Of a stretch of DNA of 64,000 bases, positions 22,201-34,200 are shown piece by piece (positions within the stretch are counted from its first letter, which is position 1; each line of letters starts with the position of its first letter). Position numbers and translations under genes: made by a program. The DNA is from Bactericera cockerelli (Eukaryota; Arthropoda; Insecta; Hemiptera; Triozidae). The notes beneath the pieces are model-generated. The model saw only the letters and a list, made by a program, of their open reading frames with translations, did not search any database and was not told where the DNA came from. The stretch spans positions 44,644,592 to 44,708,591 of the forward strand of contig CM044955.1 of assembly GCA_024516035.1 (NCBI GenBank), written 5' to 3'.

Positions 22201-25200
22201 AATTCGCCCTACTAAATATTTTCCATACTTAGAACTTGAACGACCGACCTCAGGTTAAGTGAACTAGAAAATAGAAGTCATTCTCACCTCTAGATACGGA
22301 TCGGGAAAGTCAAATTCTTTGAGGTAATGTTCAATTGTATCGAGTAGACTTCTCACGGTGAGATTACCGTAGGCACTGAAATCATAATGGATTAGCCATT
22401 CATTTCTCTTTCTCTAAGAGTGGTGCGGGGGGAAAAACACCTCCTTCCAGGGATCTTTGACTTCCCAGGACATCAAATATGACTAGCCGCGTTGCAGCCA
22501 GGTCTGCTGAGCGGGTGAGTTTATTCAGGCATAGCCGACTTGTATTTAATATAATAGGTACTCATACATCTGAATTCTTAATTTTATTATCCGCCATGGT
22601 CCAATCCAAGACCCTCAGATGCTACAGTACAAAAGTTAAACTCATGATTTGAGATGATTGTCTTTAAGAATAAAAAAATGATTAAAGTAGTAAAAATATT
22701 GTTTTTTTTTTTTTTGCTTTGATTTTAAATATTGCTGGACATCGCATGTCGTATACCTTCCTGAGCAATTCTGGTTTTGTGTCTGTCGGTCCTTACTTTC
22801 AGTTTCAGCAACCCACAAATCTTTGATTTATGGAGGAAAAGTGTTTAAAAAATGGTCTCATTTTAGATTCATTAACTTGGAAACATCAGATCTTGGAGAA
22901 AAAGAGCTCCCTCGTGACCTCTCTGCTCCCATTTCAGTGATTTTCATGAAGTTTCGTGTATCAATGCGTATTAGAGTTTTAAATATTTTATAAAATACAA
23001 GGGTTGGGTGGAAGAGATTGCCTAAGGCAATAACCCCGCCCTTTAGTTAGGACATATATAATGTATATATTTTTTTTTCTTCTATTATATTTTATTTTAA
23101 TTTGTAATTACATATTTGTATTGTATATAATATAATATGTCCTATCAATAAAGTGTAAATAAATAAATAACATAAATATTGTATTGTGTTTACTCACAAG
23201 GGCTGCTGCTTCAGGTGATGCAGCCGGCTCACATACTTCTCGCGGAACCTAGCCGCTCTCTCCCGGCTGCTGGGACTCTCCGGCTGCGAGGCTATGGCTC
23301 TCTCCGCGAACTTGTTCACACTCTCTTCAAAGCAGTTCAGCCAGTATTCTCTGAAACACAGCCGTACATTCAAAGCAGTTCAGCCAGTATTCTCTGAAAC
23401 ACAGCCGTACATTAAAAGCAGTTCAGCCAGTATTCTCTGAAACACAGCCGTACATTAAAAGCAGTTCAGCCAGTATTCTCTGAAACACAGCCGTACATTA
23501 AAAGCAGTTCAGCCAGTATTCTCTGAAACACAGCCGTACATTATTCCTATGCAATTCAGCCAGTATTCTCTGAAACACATCCGTACATTCAAAGCATTTC
23601 AGCCAGTATTCTCTGAAACACAGCCGTACATTATTCCCACTATTTGTTCACGCTCTCTTCAAAGCAGTTCAGCCAGTATTCTCTGAAACACATCCGTACA
23701 TTATTCCCACTATTTGTTCACGCTCTCTTCAAAGCAGTTCAGCCAGTATTCTCTGAAACACAGCCGTACATTATTCCTAAGCAGTTCAGCCAGTATTCTC
23801 TGAAACACAGCCGTACATTATTCCTCAGCAGTTCAGCCAGTATTCTCTGAAACACATCCGTACATTCAAAGCAGTTCAGCCAGTATTCTCTGAAACACAT
23901 CCGTACATTCAAAGCAGTTCAGCCAGTATTCTCTGAAACACATCCGTACATTCAAAGCAATTCAGCCAGTATTCTCTGAAACACATCCTTACATTCAAAG
24001 CAGTTCAGCCAGTATTCTCTGAAACACAGCCGTACATTATTCCCACTATCTGTTCACGCTCTCTTCAAAGCAGTTCAGCCAGTATTCTCTGAAACACATC
24101 CGTACATTCAACGCAGTTCAGCCAGTATTCTCTGAAACACATCCTTACATTCAAAGCAGTTCAGCCAGTATTCTCTGAAACACAGCCGTACATTATTCCC
24201 ACTATTTGTTCACGCTCTCTTCAAAGCAGTTCAGCCAGTATTCTCTGAAACACATCCTTACATTCAAAGCAGTTCAGCCAGTATTCTCTGAAACACAGCC
24301 GTACATTCAAAGCAGTTCAGCCAGTATTCTCTGAAACACAGCCGTACATTAAAAGCAGTTCAGCCAGTATTCTCTGAAACACAGCCGTACATTAAAAGCA
24401 GTTCAGCCAGTATTCTCTGAAACACAGCCGTACATTAAAAGCAGTTCAGCCAGTATTCTCTGAAACACAGCCGTACATTTTTCCCACTATTTGTTCACGC
24501 TCTCTTCAAAGCAGTTCAGCCAGTATTCTCTGAAACACATCCGTACATTATTCCCACTATTTGTTCACGCTCTCTTCAAAGCAGTTCAGCCAGTATTCTC
24601 TGAAACACATCCTTACATTCAAAGCAGTTCAGCCAGTATTCTCTGAAACACATCCGTACATTCAAAGCAGTTCAGCTAGTATTCTCTGAAACACAGCCGT
24701 ACATTATTCCCACTATTTGTTCACGCTCTCTTCAAAGCAGTTCAGCCAGTATTCTCTGAAACACAGCCGTACATTATTCCCACTATTTGTTCACGCCCTC
24801 TTCAAAGCAGTTTAGCCAGTATTCTCTGAAACACATCCGTACATTATTCCCACTATTTGTTCACGCTCTCTTCAAAGCAGTTCAGCCAGTATTCTCTGAA
24901 ACACAGCCGTGCATTATTCCCACTATAACTAGTGGTTCTGTGAACCACTAGTTATAGTGTGTAAACCTTACACAGATTCAAGTATTTTTTTTATTTTTTA
25001 GAGATGAATGTTTCACAGCCTTTTTTATTTCGTAGCCATGAAACAGGAGCTACTGTAGACGCTTGTGGTCTGTGTTGTAGCCTGTCCATCCCGTAGTATG
25101 CCTCCCTCAGATGGGCGAGAAGTGACACAATACTTCCCATCTAGGGGCTGGGTCAACACGAGCGCACCGTAAGGTATCCTTTACAAACAATTGTAACCAA

Positions 25201-28200
25201 ATTAAGAATACAAATTTTTGTCGGCACGGGGGATCGAACCCGGGACCTTCCGCATGGCAAGCGAGTGCTTAACCACTGAGCTAAATCGTGAGCTAATATT
25301 ATCGCATTATAAATGTTCAATCAATTATGAGGACATCAAGACCTTTCATTCAATACCCCACTCAATAGGTTTTAAATAAAAAATATCAACCGGCCTTTAT
25401 TTTGGCCCTTTTTCGATTTTTTCAATGTACTCATATATTCTTTATTGTAAAGTAGTCACCGTGGCAGAGTGAGTTAGCGCGCTAGGCATTGCACGCATGA
25501 TGACCTGGGTTCGATCCCTAGCGGGGCAGGAATTTTTCTGTTCTGTACTTGGATGTTGGGGATCCACTCATACCTCGTGAGGAAGAATGAGTAGTTACTT
25601 GTATGAGTAACGACCAGTGGTGGCATTACCAGAGTAAAAAGAAATTAATGTAATAGAATAATTCGAAATGTAAAGGAGGCTCTTAGTAATGCTGCGCTAC
25701 CCACAAAAATTGTGAAGAGGCCTTGTGCTTCACCACAAAGAAATTCGTACATACCTTTTTTTTAAAACAAAATTATAGGAGTTTTATTAAAAGTTACAGA
25801 TAGAACATTGAAGTCTCAAGTCTTCTGATGGCAATGCTCCCAACACGCTGGCAGCATTACTTCTCTGGATTGTCATGCTTATTTTTGCTACTAGGTGACT
25901 CATACCTTGCCTCCCTGTCCGCATTCAGGTCGACCACATCCGGCACGTAGTTCTGGGGGTCTCGCAGCAGCGGGCAGAAGGCGAGCAGGGACTTCCAGCA
26001 GTCCAGCTCCAGCTGGTCAACAGGCACAGTGCTGTCCTCGATGAATATACTAGGCTGGCGCTTGCGCTGGAGTCCCGAGCTGCCCGCGTAGTTCTCCAGC
26101 CACGAGTACTTGTCACTGTCTGGCGAGAGGAACAATAATAATAATAATAATAAGAGCTGCCCGCGTAGTTCTCCAGCCACGAGTACTTGTCACTGTCTGG
26201 CGAGAGGAACAATAATAATAATTATAAGAGCTGCCTGCGTAGTTCTCCAGCCACGAGTACTTGTCACTGTCTGGCGAGAGGAATAATAATAATAATAAGA
26301 GCTGCCCGCGTAGTTCTCCAGCCACGAGTACTTGTCACTGTCTGGCGAGAGGAACAATAATGACAATGGGAAAGCAAGTTTTTTTTACCATAGGTACAAA
26401 AAACTAAAAAAGGTAAAATAATAATGTTGTTGTTGTAGCCAGCTTGGCTACAGCTGTAGGGGTGAGTGATGATCTCCAGCCAACTTTATTTTAAAGTTAG
26501 CTCGTCCTGAACCACATATTTCTATGTGCGATCAACCATCATGAGGACTTAGACTTTTCTTTATAAGCCATTAAACTCTTAGGAAACTGCAATCTAGCCT
26601 GGCTTGTAAGGGTTTGCTAGTCTGTTCTCTGTTTAAAGTCCTCTAGCGACACACTGGTCTCCTCCCTGTTTAACGTCCCCCAGCCAGACTGTAAAATAAT
26701 AATAATGTCACCTTATTTATACTATCGAACTAGGACTTGTTCATTCCAGCAGTAAGCCCGAGATTTTTGGATTTTGACCAATAAAGTGGTAAAAATCCCA
26801 AATGGGAGGATAACTTGTCATATCCCTGCTGGGTTTGACCACAAGTGCGTGTAAACAAAGTGAAGGATAATACCCCAAAGATACATGTTCCTGATAGATT
26901 ATTGTCCTCTTTAAACAATATTTTTTTCCAATTAGATTTAATGTTTATAATTAATTTTGTTCACATTCTATTCAAGTAAAGGCACACAAAGTTTTTGACT
27001 TTGGCAATCCAGTGAGAACACTTGCTGCGTTACCTCTCTAGATTGCCAGAGACAATCTTTGTGTGAGATAAACAATAAATGGGCTTTGTGGGGCTTCTGT
27101 GGAAAAATATTCAATTCAAGTCAAGGCAATTCCTATTCTACCTTGCACGCACCACACTCGGCCCCCTTGAGGAAAGCTCCTATGGCCCCCAGGTAGCCCT
27201 CGTGGCGGAGGAACAGCGACTGGACCGCCCCCTTGCTCCAGTACTTGATGCTGTACGAGATGGTGTGCATGCTCAGGGGGTGGTTGCGCAGGAAGTAGCC
27301 GCCGAAGTACACCTGGAGGAGAGAGGGACATTTTTTTTATTTTATTATTTACACTTTATTAATACGACATATCGCCGCTAGAAAGTCAAAGAGGCGTAAG
27401 TGACAAAAAACGAAAATCGATAGTATCACACTGGCATACTGCTCTTGAAAGATACTCTTGGTAGCACGAACAGGCGTATGTGATTTCTAGACGCATGATA
27501 AGATATTGATTTTTTTATATGTTTGGGCGTATGTGATATTTGCGGTGAAAATTGCAGCACACACAGGCTTAAGTGCGCTCCTGAAAACTTTGATAAAATC
27601 ACTTACGCCTCTTTGACTTTCTAGCGGCGATATTATATACAACACAAATAATTACAAATTAAAATACAATATAATAGAGGAAAAAAATAAATAAATAAAT
27701 ATATACATAATATGTGTCCTAACTAAAGGGCGGGGTTATTGAGGAACAGGGACTGGACCGCCCCCTTGCTCCAGTACTTGATGCTGTACGAGATGGTGTG
27801 CATGCTCAGGGGGTGGTTGCGCAGGAAGTAGCCTCCGAAGTAGACCTGGAGGAGAGAGGGACATTCCACTATTCCAGTCTCAAGGCAGACCACACACGTA
27901 ATAATAATAATATCGCCTTATTTATACTTTTTTTTTAAGTTTCCATTTATTTATTTTATACATTAACGTCTTCTACAAACAATGAGGGTATACCCACCTT
28001 CAAAAGATAAAAAATCTTGTCTTAACACGTTGAGTACCTGTCAACCACATGTGGTTGACATTCGAGTTTCCCCATGTCCCACGGTCACAAGCCCAAAAAG
28101 TCACAGGGTTCCAATTTTTTTTTTTTGTTAAATATTTATAAATTTTGACTTTAAAAAATGACTGTTCTTATTATTTCTCCTTAAAAATGTACGGTTCTGA

Positions 28201-31200
28201 TTTTTTTGACGTTTTTCCTTGTCAACCACATGTGGTTGACAGGTACATGAAAAGACAATGTGTCTCGTGTACCTGTCAACCATAAGTTTGGTGATGTACC
28301 TATACAAATTTTCCAGTAAAATCTCTTATTATTCTTGCTATGAGTAAGGTTATTTTGTTATTGTCCTGAAAAAGTCACAATTATCAACGTTATCAAAAAT
28401 ATAAAAAAGTATTCCGCTCAAATCTCATGTTTGAAAATAAGTAAAAACTCTCCTCTAATCAACAAAACTGAATTAGAAGATCCTAATAAATAGTTTAGTT
28501 TTACTAATTACTTTTGATTATTCGGCATTTTTTTATTTCCTTTCTTGTTCATATTACATACTTCTTTTTTTATAAAAATAAAACATTCAATTTAAGGAAA
28601 AAAACACCCAATAAACCTAGTATTCATTTGTCTATCACCTAAAATTAGCCTTGAAAGTTTGAAAGCAAATATCTCAAGTTCCAAACATTATTTCCAAGAA
28701 CCACCAGACCTGTAAGTTCGCTGTGTTCCAAAGAACAGATTCCCCGTAAGAAATACATTGAAATGTCAACCACCAGAGAATGCCAGGAACATAAAGCAGT
28801 ATACTCGTGTCAACCACTAGTGGTTGACAGGTACGTAGAGCACTGCTTCATGTCAACCACATATGGTTGACAGGAAACAAAAAAATACTGGAAAATTGCT
28901 GTGGTGTTCAACGTGTTAATACTGCCCGATTAAGACTATTAAGTCCGATTATTCCAGCAGTAAGCCCAAGACATATTATTATGTGGTGCCGACCTCCGTG
29001 GCTCAGTGGTTAAGAGCATTGGTTACTGACCGGATGTTGCGGGTTCGAATCCCGGCCGGAGCGGAAAATTCTGACCGAAATTTTCCGTTTCCGGAATGGT
29101 ATGGATGTAAAGGTAAAAGTGCCCTGAAGTAATGCGAAAGCGATTCCGGGGCACACTTACCTTTTTAAAAAAGTAAAAAAAAAAAACATATATTATTATG
29201 TGGTAAAAATCCCAAATGGGAAGATAAGAACTTGTCATGTCCCGGCTGGGTTTCGAACCCACGACCTCTGTAACCTGTGGATTCACAGAGTGCCGCCTTT
29301 ACCACTGAGCTACGTACATGTATGCATGAGTGTGTGTGGCAGAATAATATCACGAGCATAAGCTTGTTCATGCTGCCCCTTACCTACCTATTCATGCATG
29401 CATGTACGTGTGTGGCCAGTCTTAGCTGACAGTTAAAAAAATAAGATAATTCTAATTCTTCAAAACAAAAAAAAAATCATTTTTTCAAGCTCTGTTTATA
29501 GCAATCGAATTGAATTTTGGTTTTTGTTTGTCCACACAGGTGGGAACATTCGACTGCAGCGCAGGCTCCTACCTAGAGGCAGACCTCGGGCCAAGCGGGG
29601 AAACGGCTATGGCGCTTGGTAGAATACCTCAATACTTGGGAAGCTAAAATCTACATCCTGGGAGGGAAACCTCGATTATCCGCCAAATAACTCGGTTCGT
29701 CGCACGAGAAAGCCTCGAGTCTGGTTGACAGTTATTTATTTATTTATTTATTTATTTATTTGAACAATATACGGGCATATTTACCCTGTACTAACTAATT
29801 TACAATTAATTTCCCTAACTATACAAATATAAAACTATCTAACATAAGACTATCTACTTATCTATATAATATAAAAACACATTTATCTGTCTTAAAAAAA
29901 AAACCAACTTAGATTAACTTGTTGTTGTAAAATTCTTTGATTTGATGGACAGTAATACAGAAAAAGTCTAGGTGCTCCCTGAGTGTATTAGCTGTCCGTT
30001 GAAGTCTTATCAATGGAGAGTTTTGTAAGTAGTTGGTGCGTACAAAAGGTGGTTTGAATGGAAGAGGATCGCGTGTAGAATATGTTGGTATATTTATATT
30101 TATGGAGGAGAGAAGATCAGAAGTGTCAGTCTTAGAATGGAGAATATTAAAAAAAGTTATAGAATCATACATCTCTCTCCTAACCGATAGAGGAAGTAGG
30201 TTGAAAGTTTTTTCGAGCTCAGTGTAGGATAAATTAGAGTTTCTCATTTTGAATCCCAAGGTTTTCAATGCTTTATGCTGGATACGTTCGATTCTTCCTG
30301 AATGAATGAGATAAGCAGGGTTCCAGATGCATGAAGAGAATTCTAGTACACTTCGTACCAAAGAGCAGTATAAAATTTTGAAAGAAAGGCAGTCAGAGAA
30401 ATCTTTCGTCGACCGAGTAATAAAACCCAACATTTTAGAAGACTTAGAACAAATGGCATCAACTTGTGGAATAAATGATAGCTTACTATCCAAAAGAACA
30501 CCAAGATCTCTAATACAAGTTACTCTGGGTATGAAGCAATTGTCAATAGTGTAGGTGTACGAGGTCTGTCCCGAAAGTTCGTATAAAAATGAAATAAAAA
30601 TTTTATATTACAATTAATCGGGTAATTCAATTTTGTCTCCTTCAAAGTACTCTCCCTGGGACACAATGCACTTCTGCCAACGCCGTTTCCACTGTTTGAA
30701 GGCTCCTTGAAAGTCCTCAGTTTGAAGTCTCTTCAGCTGACTCGTCGTTGCTGCTTTAATGGCCTCAACGTCCCCCAAATGCCGCCCCCGAAGCACCAAT
30801 TTTGTTTTTGGGAATAAAAAGAAGTCACAGGGTGCCAAATCCGGTGAATAAGGGGGGTGTTCAGTCGCTATGATCGAATTGGCAGCCAGAAACTCACGCA
30901 CAACGAGAGAGGTGTGAGCGGGGGCATTGTCGTGGTGGAGGATCCACCGCCCCTCTCGCGCCAAATAGTTGTTTTGCTCAAAGAAAGCTCTTCAGACACC
31001 TGTCTGACGGTTAAACGACGGTCCTGCAGGACACAGGATCGAATTCTTTCCACATTGTTAGAAGTGCTGGAAGTGGAAGGACGTCCTGACCGAGGGTCAT
31101 CTTCGAGACTTTCTCGGCCCTCACGAAATCTTTTTACCCACTTGTGGACTGTTGGTTCCTTGAAAACATCATCTCCATAAACTTGGTTGAGATCATTAAA

Positions 31201-34200
31201 AATTTCGTGCCCATTCTTGCCGAGTTTTACGAGAAATTTGATGATGACGCGCTGTTCTTGAATGACTGAGAGTTCCATGCCGACGAGTGATAGAGAGAGG
31301 GGTCACTTCACAGGTACCGGGACGATCCAGTTTTTATCGTAAGGCGATCGAACGCACACTGAGAATTGTTTGGATGTTGTAGAAGGGGAAATAGCCCAAA
31401 TTGCCTCCCCACTTTGCCTTCCAGCGTTGCCAGAACACTTTTATACGAACTTTCGGGACAGACCTCGTAAAGAGATGGAGTCAAAGAGCGAGAAAAGGTT
31501 ATGACATTGCACTTTGTTGGGTTGATATCAAGGAAGTTGATATCAAACCATTCCTTCAAAGAATTTAGTGCGTTTTGAAGAATAACATGATCATTATCTG
31601 AGCGGATTGAGCGGAAGAGCTTCAGGTCATCACAAAAAAGGAGATACTGTACATCATGCTGAGAAAGGCAACTCTGTACATCATTAATGAAGAGAAGAAA
31701 GAGTATAGGCCCCAAATGGGAACCTTGTGGTACGCCTGAAGATGCATTAAAAGAACAAGACAGCGAAGAACCTAAACGAACCATGCATGATCTGTTGGAG
31801 AGGTAACTGGAAAACCATAGAAGAAGTTTATCTGAAATACCATAACTAGACAGTTTGTCAAGAAGGATTCTATGGTTCACACGATCAAATGCCTTTGTAA
31901 GGTCAAGATATACAGAATCAACTTGATCTTTGTCAGATAAATGTAAAGAAATATAGTTGAGATATTCAAGAAGATTGGAAGATACCGACCTATTTGGCAT
32001 GAATCCATGTTGATTGGGAATGATAAGACGTGTAAGATAAAAGAAAAGTTTGTCTAGAACAATGGATTCGAAAAACTTCGGAATAGTGGAAAGAATTGAA
32101 ATAGGGCGATAATTTGAAACAACATTCCTAGCAGAATCTTTTTTGGGTACTGGGGTCACATATGAAGACTTCCATAAAGAAGGGAATATTCCGGAGCTTA
32201 AAGACTCGTTGAAGAGGTAACAAAGAGGACTAACTAGTGATTTAGAACAGTTTTTTAGAAAAATGGGTGGAATACCATCGGGCCCCATACCTTTGTGTAC
32301 GTTCAAGTGCTCAAGTTTCTTAATGACATCGGAAGGAGAGATTGACAAAGATGAAATGGGTTGAGACTGTGCAAATTGAAATTCACGAGAACAAAGAGGT
32401 ACATCAACAAAAGCAGAAGAAAAATGTTTAGAGAAAAGATTCGCAGATGAAGAAAGTGATGATGATTCAATGTCGCCATATTTAAGAACCTTAGGGAGAG
32501 TTGATCCACCTTTGAGATCTCTATTAAACTTCCAAAAGTACCGTGGATTCTCCTTGATATTTTGTACAACAGAGGACTGGTAAGAAGAGTAACAAGAGCG
32601 AGCAGTATCTTTACATTCGGTTCTGAGACGAGCAAAACAGTTATAATAGAAAGGGTTCCGAGAAGACTTGTACAACCTGTGGAAACTTTTTTTCTGAATA
32701 ATCAAATACTTCAAGTATGGGGTGTACCAGTGAGGAAAAGAGTCACGTTTGATATGGACTTTAGGAACAAATACCTCGGTGATGTTGGAGATAAAGTCGT
32801 GAAATCGGTTAACATTATCGTCAACATCGGTTGAGTTTAAATAAGAAGGCCAATGAAATTCTGAAAGGATATTGTTTATGATAGAGTATGGAGCCCTTTT
32901 GAAATTAAAGACAACAGATTCATCAACTGGAACCTCCGCGGGAAGAAGAGGCACTGAGACAACTATTGGAGGATGATGAGAATCAATAGGAAGAAAAGAA
33001 TCACATTCTTCAATAATATATTCATCAGATGAAGATGCAAGAACCAAGTCGAGAGTTCTGTCTAAACTATTCCTGATAAAGTTCAACTGTTTAAAATCTA
33101 GGAAAGAGATATGATCCAAGAGCGTATAGCCACGGGTTGCAGAGCAACCAGGAGGCGAACACTTGCTCCATGATAGTTCAGGTAAGTTGTAGTCCCCTAA
33201 AATAATGAAAGAATCATCAGTTTTATACATGTTAAAGATCACAATTTGACCTGCAGCTGAAAATATGTGTTTTAACTAAAGGGCAGAGTTATTGGTCATG
33301 GCAAACTGTTTCACCCGACCCTTGCAATAGACCCTGACTCACCTTCTTCAGCTTATGCATCATGGCATACAGAGAAGCTATTTGTCCTATGTCATTGCTC
33401 ACAGCAAACAGTAAACTCCTCGCCAGATCAGCTTCAGAAATCTGTCCGTCTGAAATAATAAGTCAAATGAAAATAATAATAGACCGCACGAGATAACTAT
33501 TTAAAGGATGTTTCAATTTCATTAATGAATGTGAATATGTTCATTAATGTTTCTAAATTTGCTGTATAGATTTTGGACTACAAATGCCAACCCGGGACCT
33601 CTGAACGGAAAAAAAATTGGCCGATCACCGTTTTTATTTTGAAACCCACATTCAATATCCCGAATTAAAGGTCGTATTGTACACATTCTTGATATGACAT
33701 TAAAGATTATAAGTAAGGTCTACAGTATTATTATCTGACCTGGTTGCAGGGTTTTCAGTGAAAAACTTACAAACACTGCGACCTAATTAGATCTATTGTA
33801 ATCAGTTGATTCTAATTAGTTCTAACGTCCTGATTGAGATAGATAGTCAGGACGGGGCTTTTGCACTCCATTCGCTTGGAATCGTACCAGCTACCCACAT
33901 CAACCTCAACAAGCCTGGGTAGGCCCGGATATGGCAGCCTTACGTGTTTGGAAGAGAACTCGGGATCTCTGGAATATGGGCAGTAGCCTTAACCGTCATG
34001 TCACGGGGGCTGACTATTCATTTAACACGTAGACGACCGGGTGTACCACCGGTGGTACACCCGGTCGGATAGCCGTATTATCGCCGGTCCCACAAGAGAA
34101 TTCACGAAAAACCATGCCGGTCGTCTAAGTGTTAAGGTCTACATATAGTAACCACTAGTTATTCTGAAAGCCACTAACCCGCATTATCTTGTTTGCACAC

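Larger units (their letters stand above)
29731..33255 (-). mobile_element. Jockey/CR1-group LINE, 5'-truncated, with a mariner inside
   Basis: The minus-strand element ends at an (AAAT)n-type tail (29731-29760). The frame 33242-31470 holds the end of an APE-type endonuclease ([19 protein letters not shown]) and a reverse transcriptase: [43 protein letters not shown] and the catalytic box as FCDDLKLF, where the usual Ala of FADD is Cys. The frame continues at 30557-29909 after the mariner insertion (30560-31467), with [11 protein letters not shown] and the C-terminus. The 5' part of the endonuclease is missing. It lies in PANK4 intron 6 in the same orientation as the gene. Confidence 0.9.

Noticed and set aside
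23340..24916. Repeat-spacer look of the exon 9 array (CRISPR-like)
   Set aside because: The genome is eukaryotic, linkers are not unique spacers but exon or intron pieces of PANK4 and a few recurrent phrases, and each unit contains the exon 9 splice acceptor. It is a tandem duplication.
25205..25290. tRNA gene (A/B boxes, AGCTCAGTGGTTAAG, GGTTCGATCCC)
   Set aside because: The same head and a shared non-tRNA body recur at 39337, so it is a SINE; no complete cloverleaf pairing seen.
25857..26325. Minus-strand frames reading [15 protein letters not shown] / YYYYYY through 25.86-26.33 kb
   Set aside because: They read through the (AAT)n-linked acceptor copies and, at the 3' end, past the exon 8 donor. 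Only 25906-26119 is real PANK4 coding sequence.
27116..27331. Pro-rich minus frame over exon 7
   Set aside because: Out of frame with PANK4 exon 7 and reads through its donor and acceptor.
29220..29320. tRNA gene on minus strand (GTAGCTCAGTGGTAAAGG, GGTTCGAAACCC)
   Set aside because: SINE head: followed by a SINE body and tail shared with 26.7, 54.0 and 61.1 kb.
31308..33242. A cellular reverse-transcriptase gene
   Set aside because: LINE motifs, (AAAT)n tail, 5' truncation and location in a PANK4 intron show a retrotransposon.
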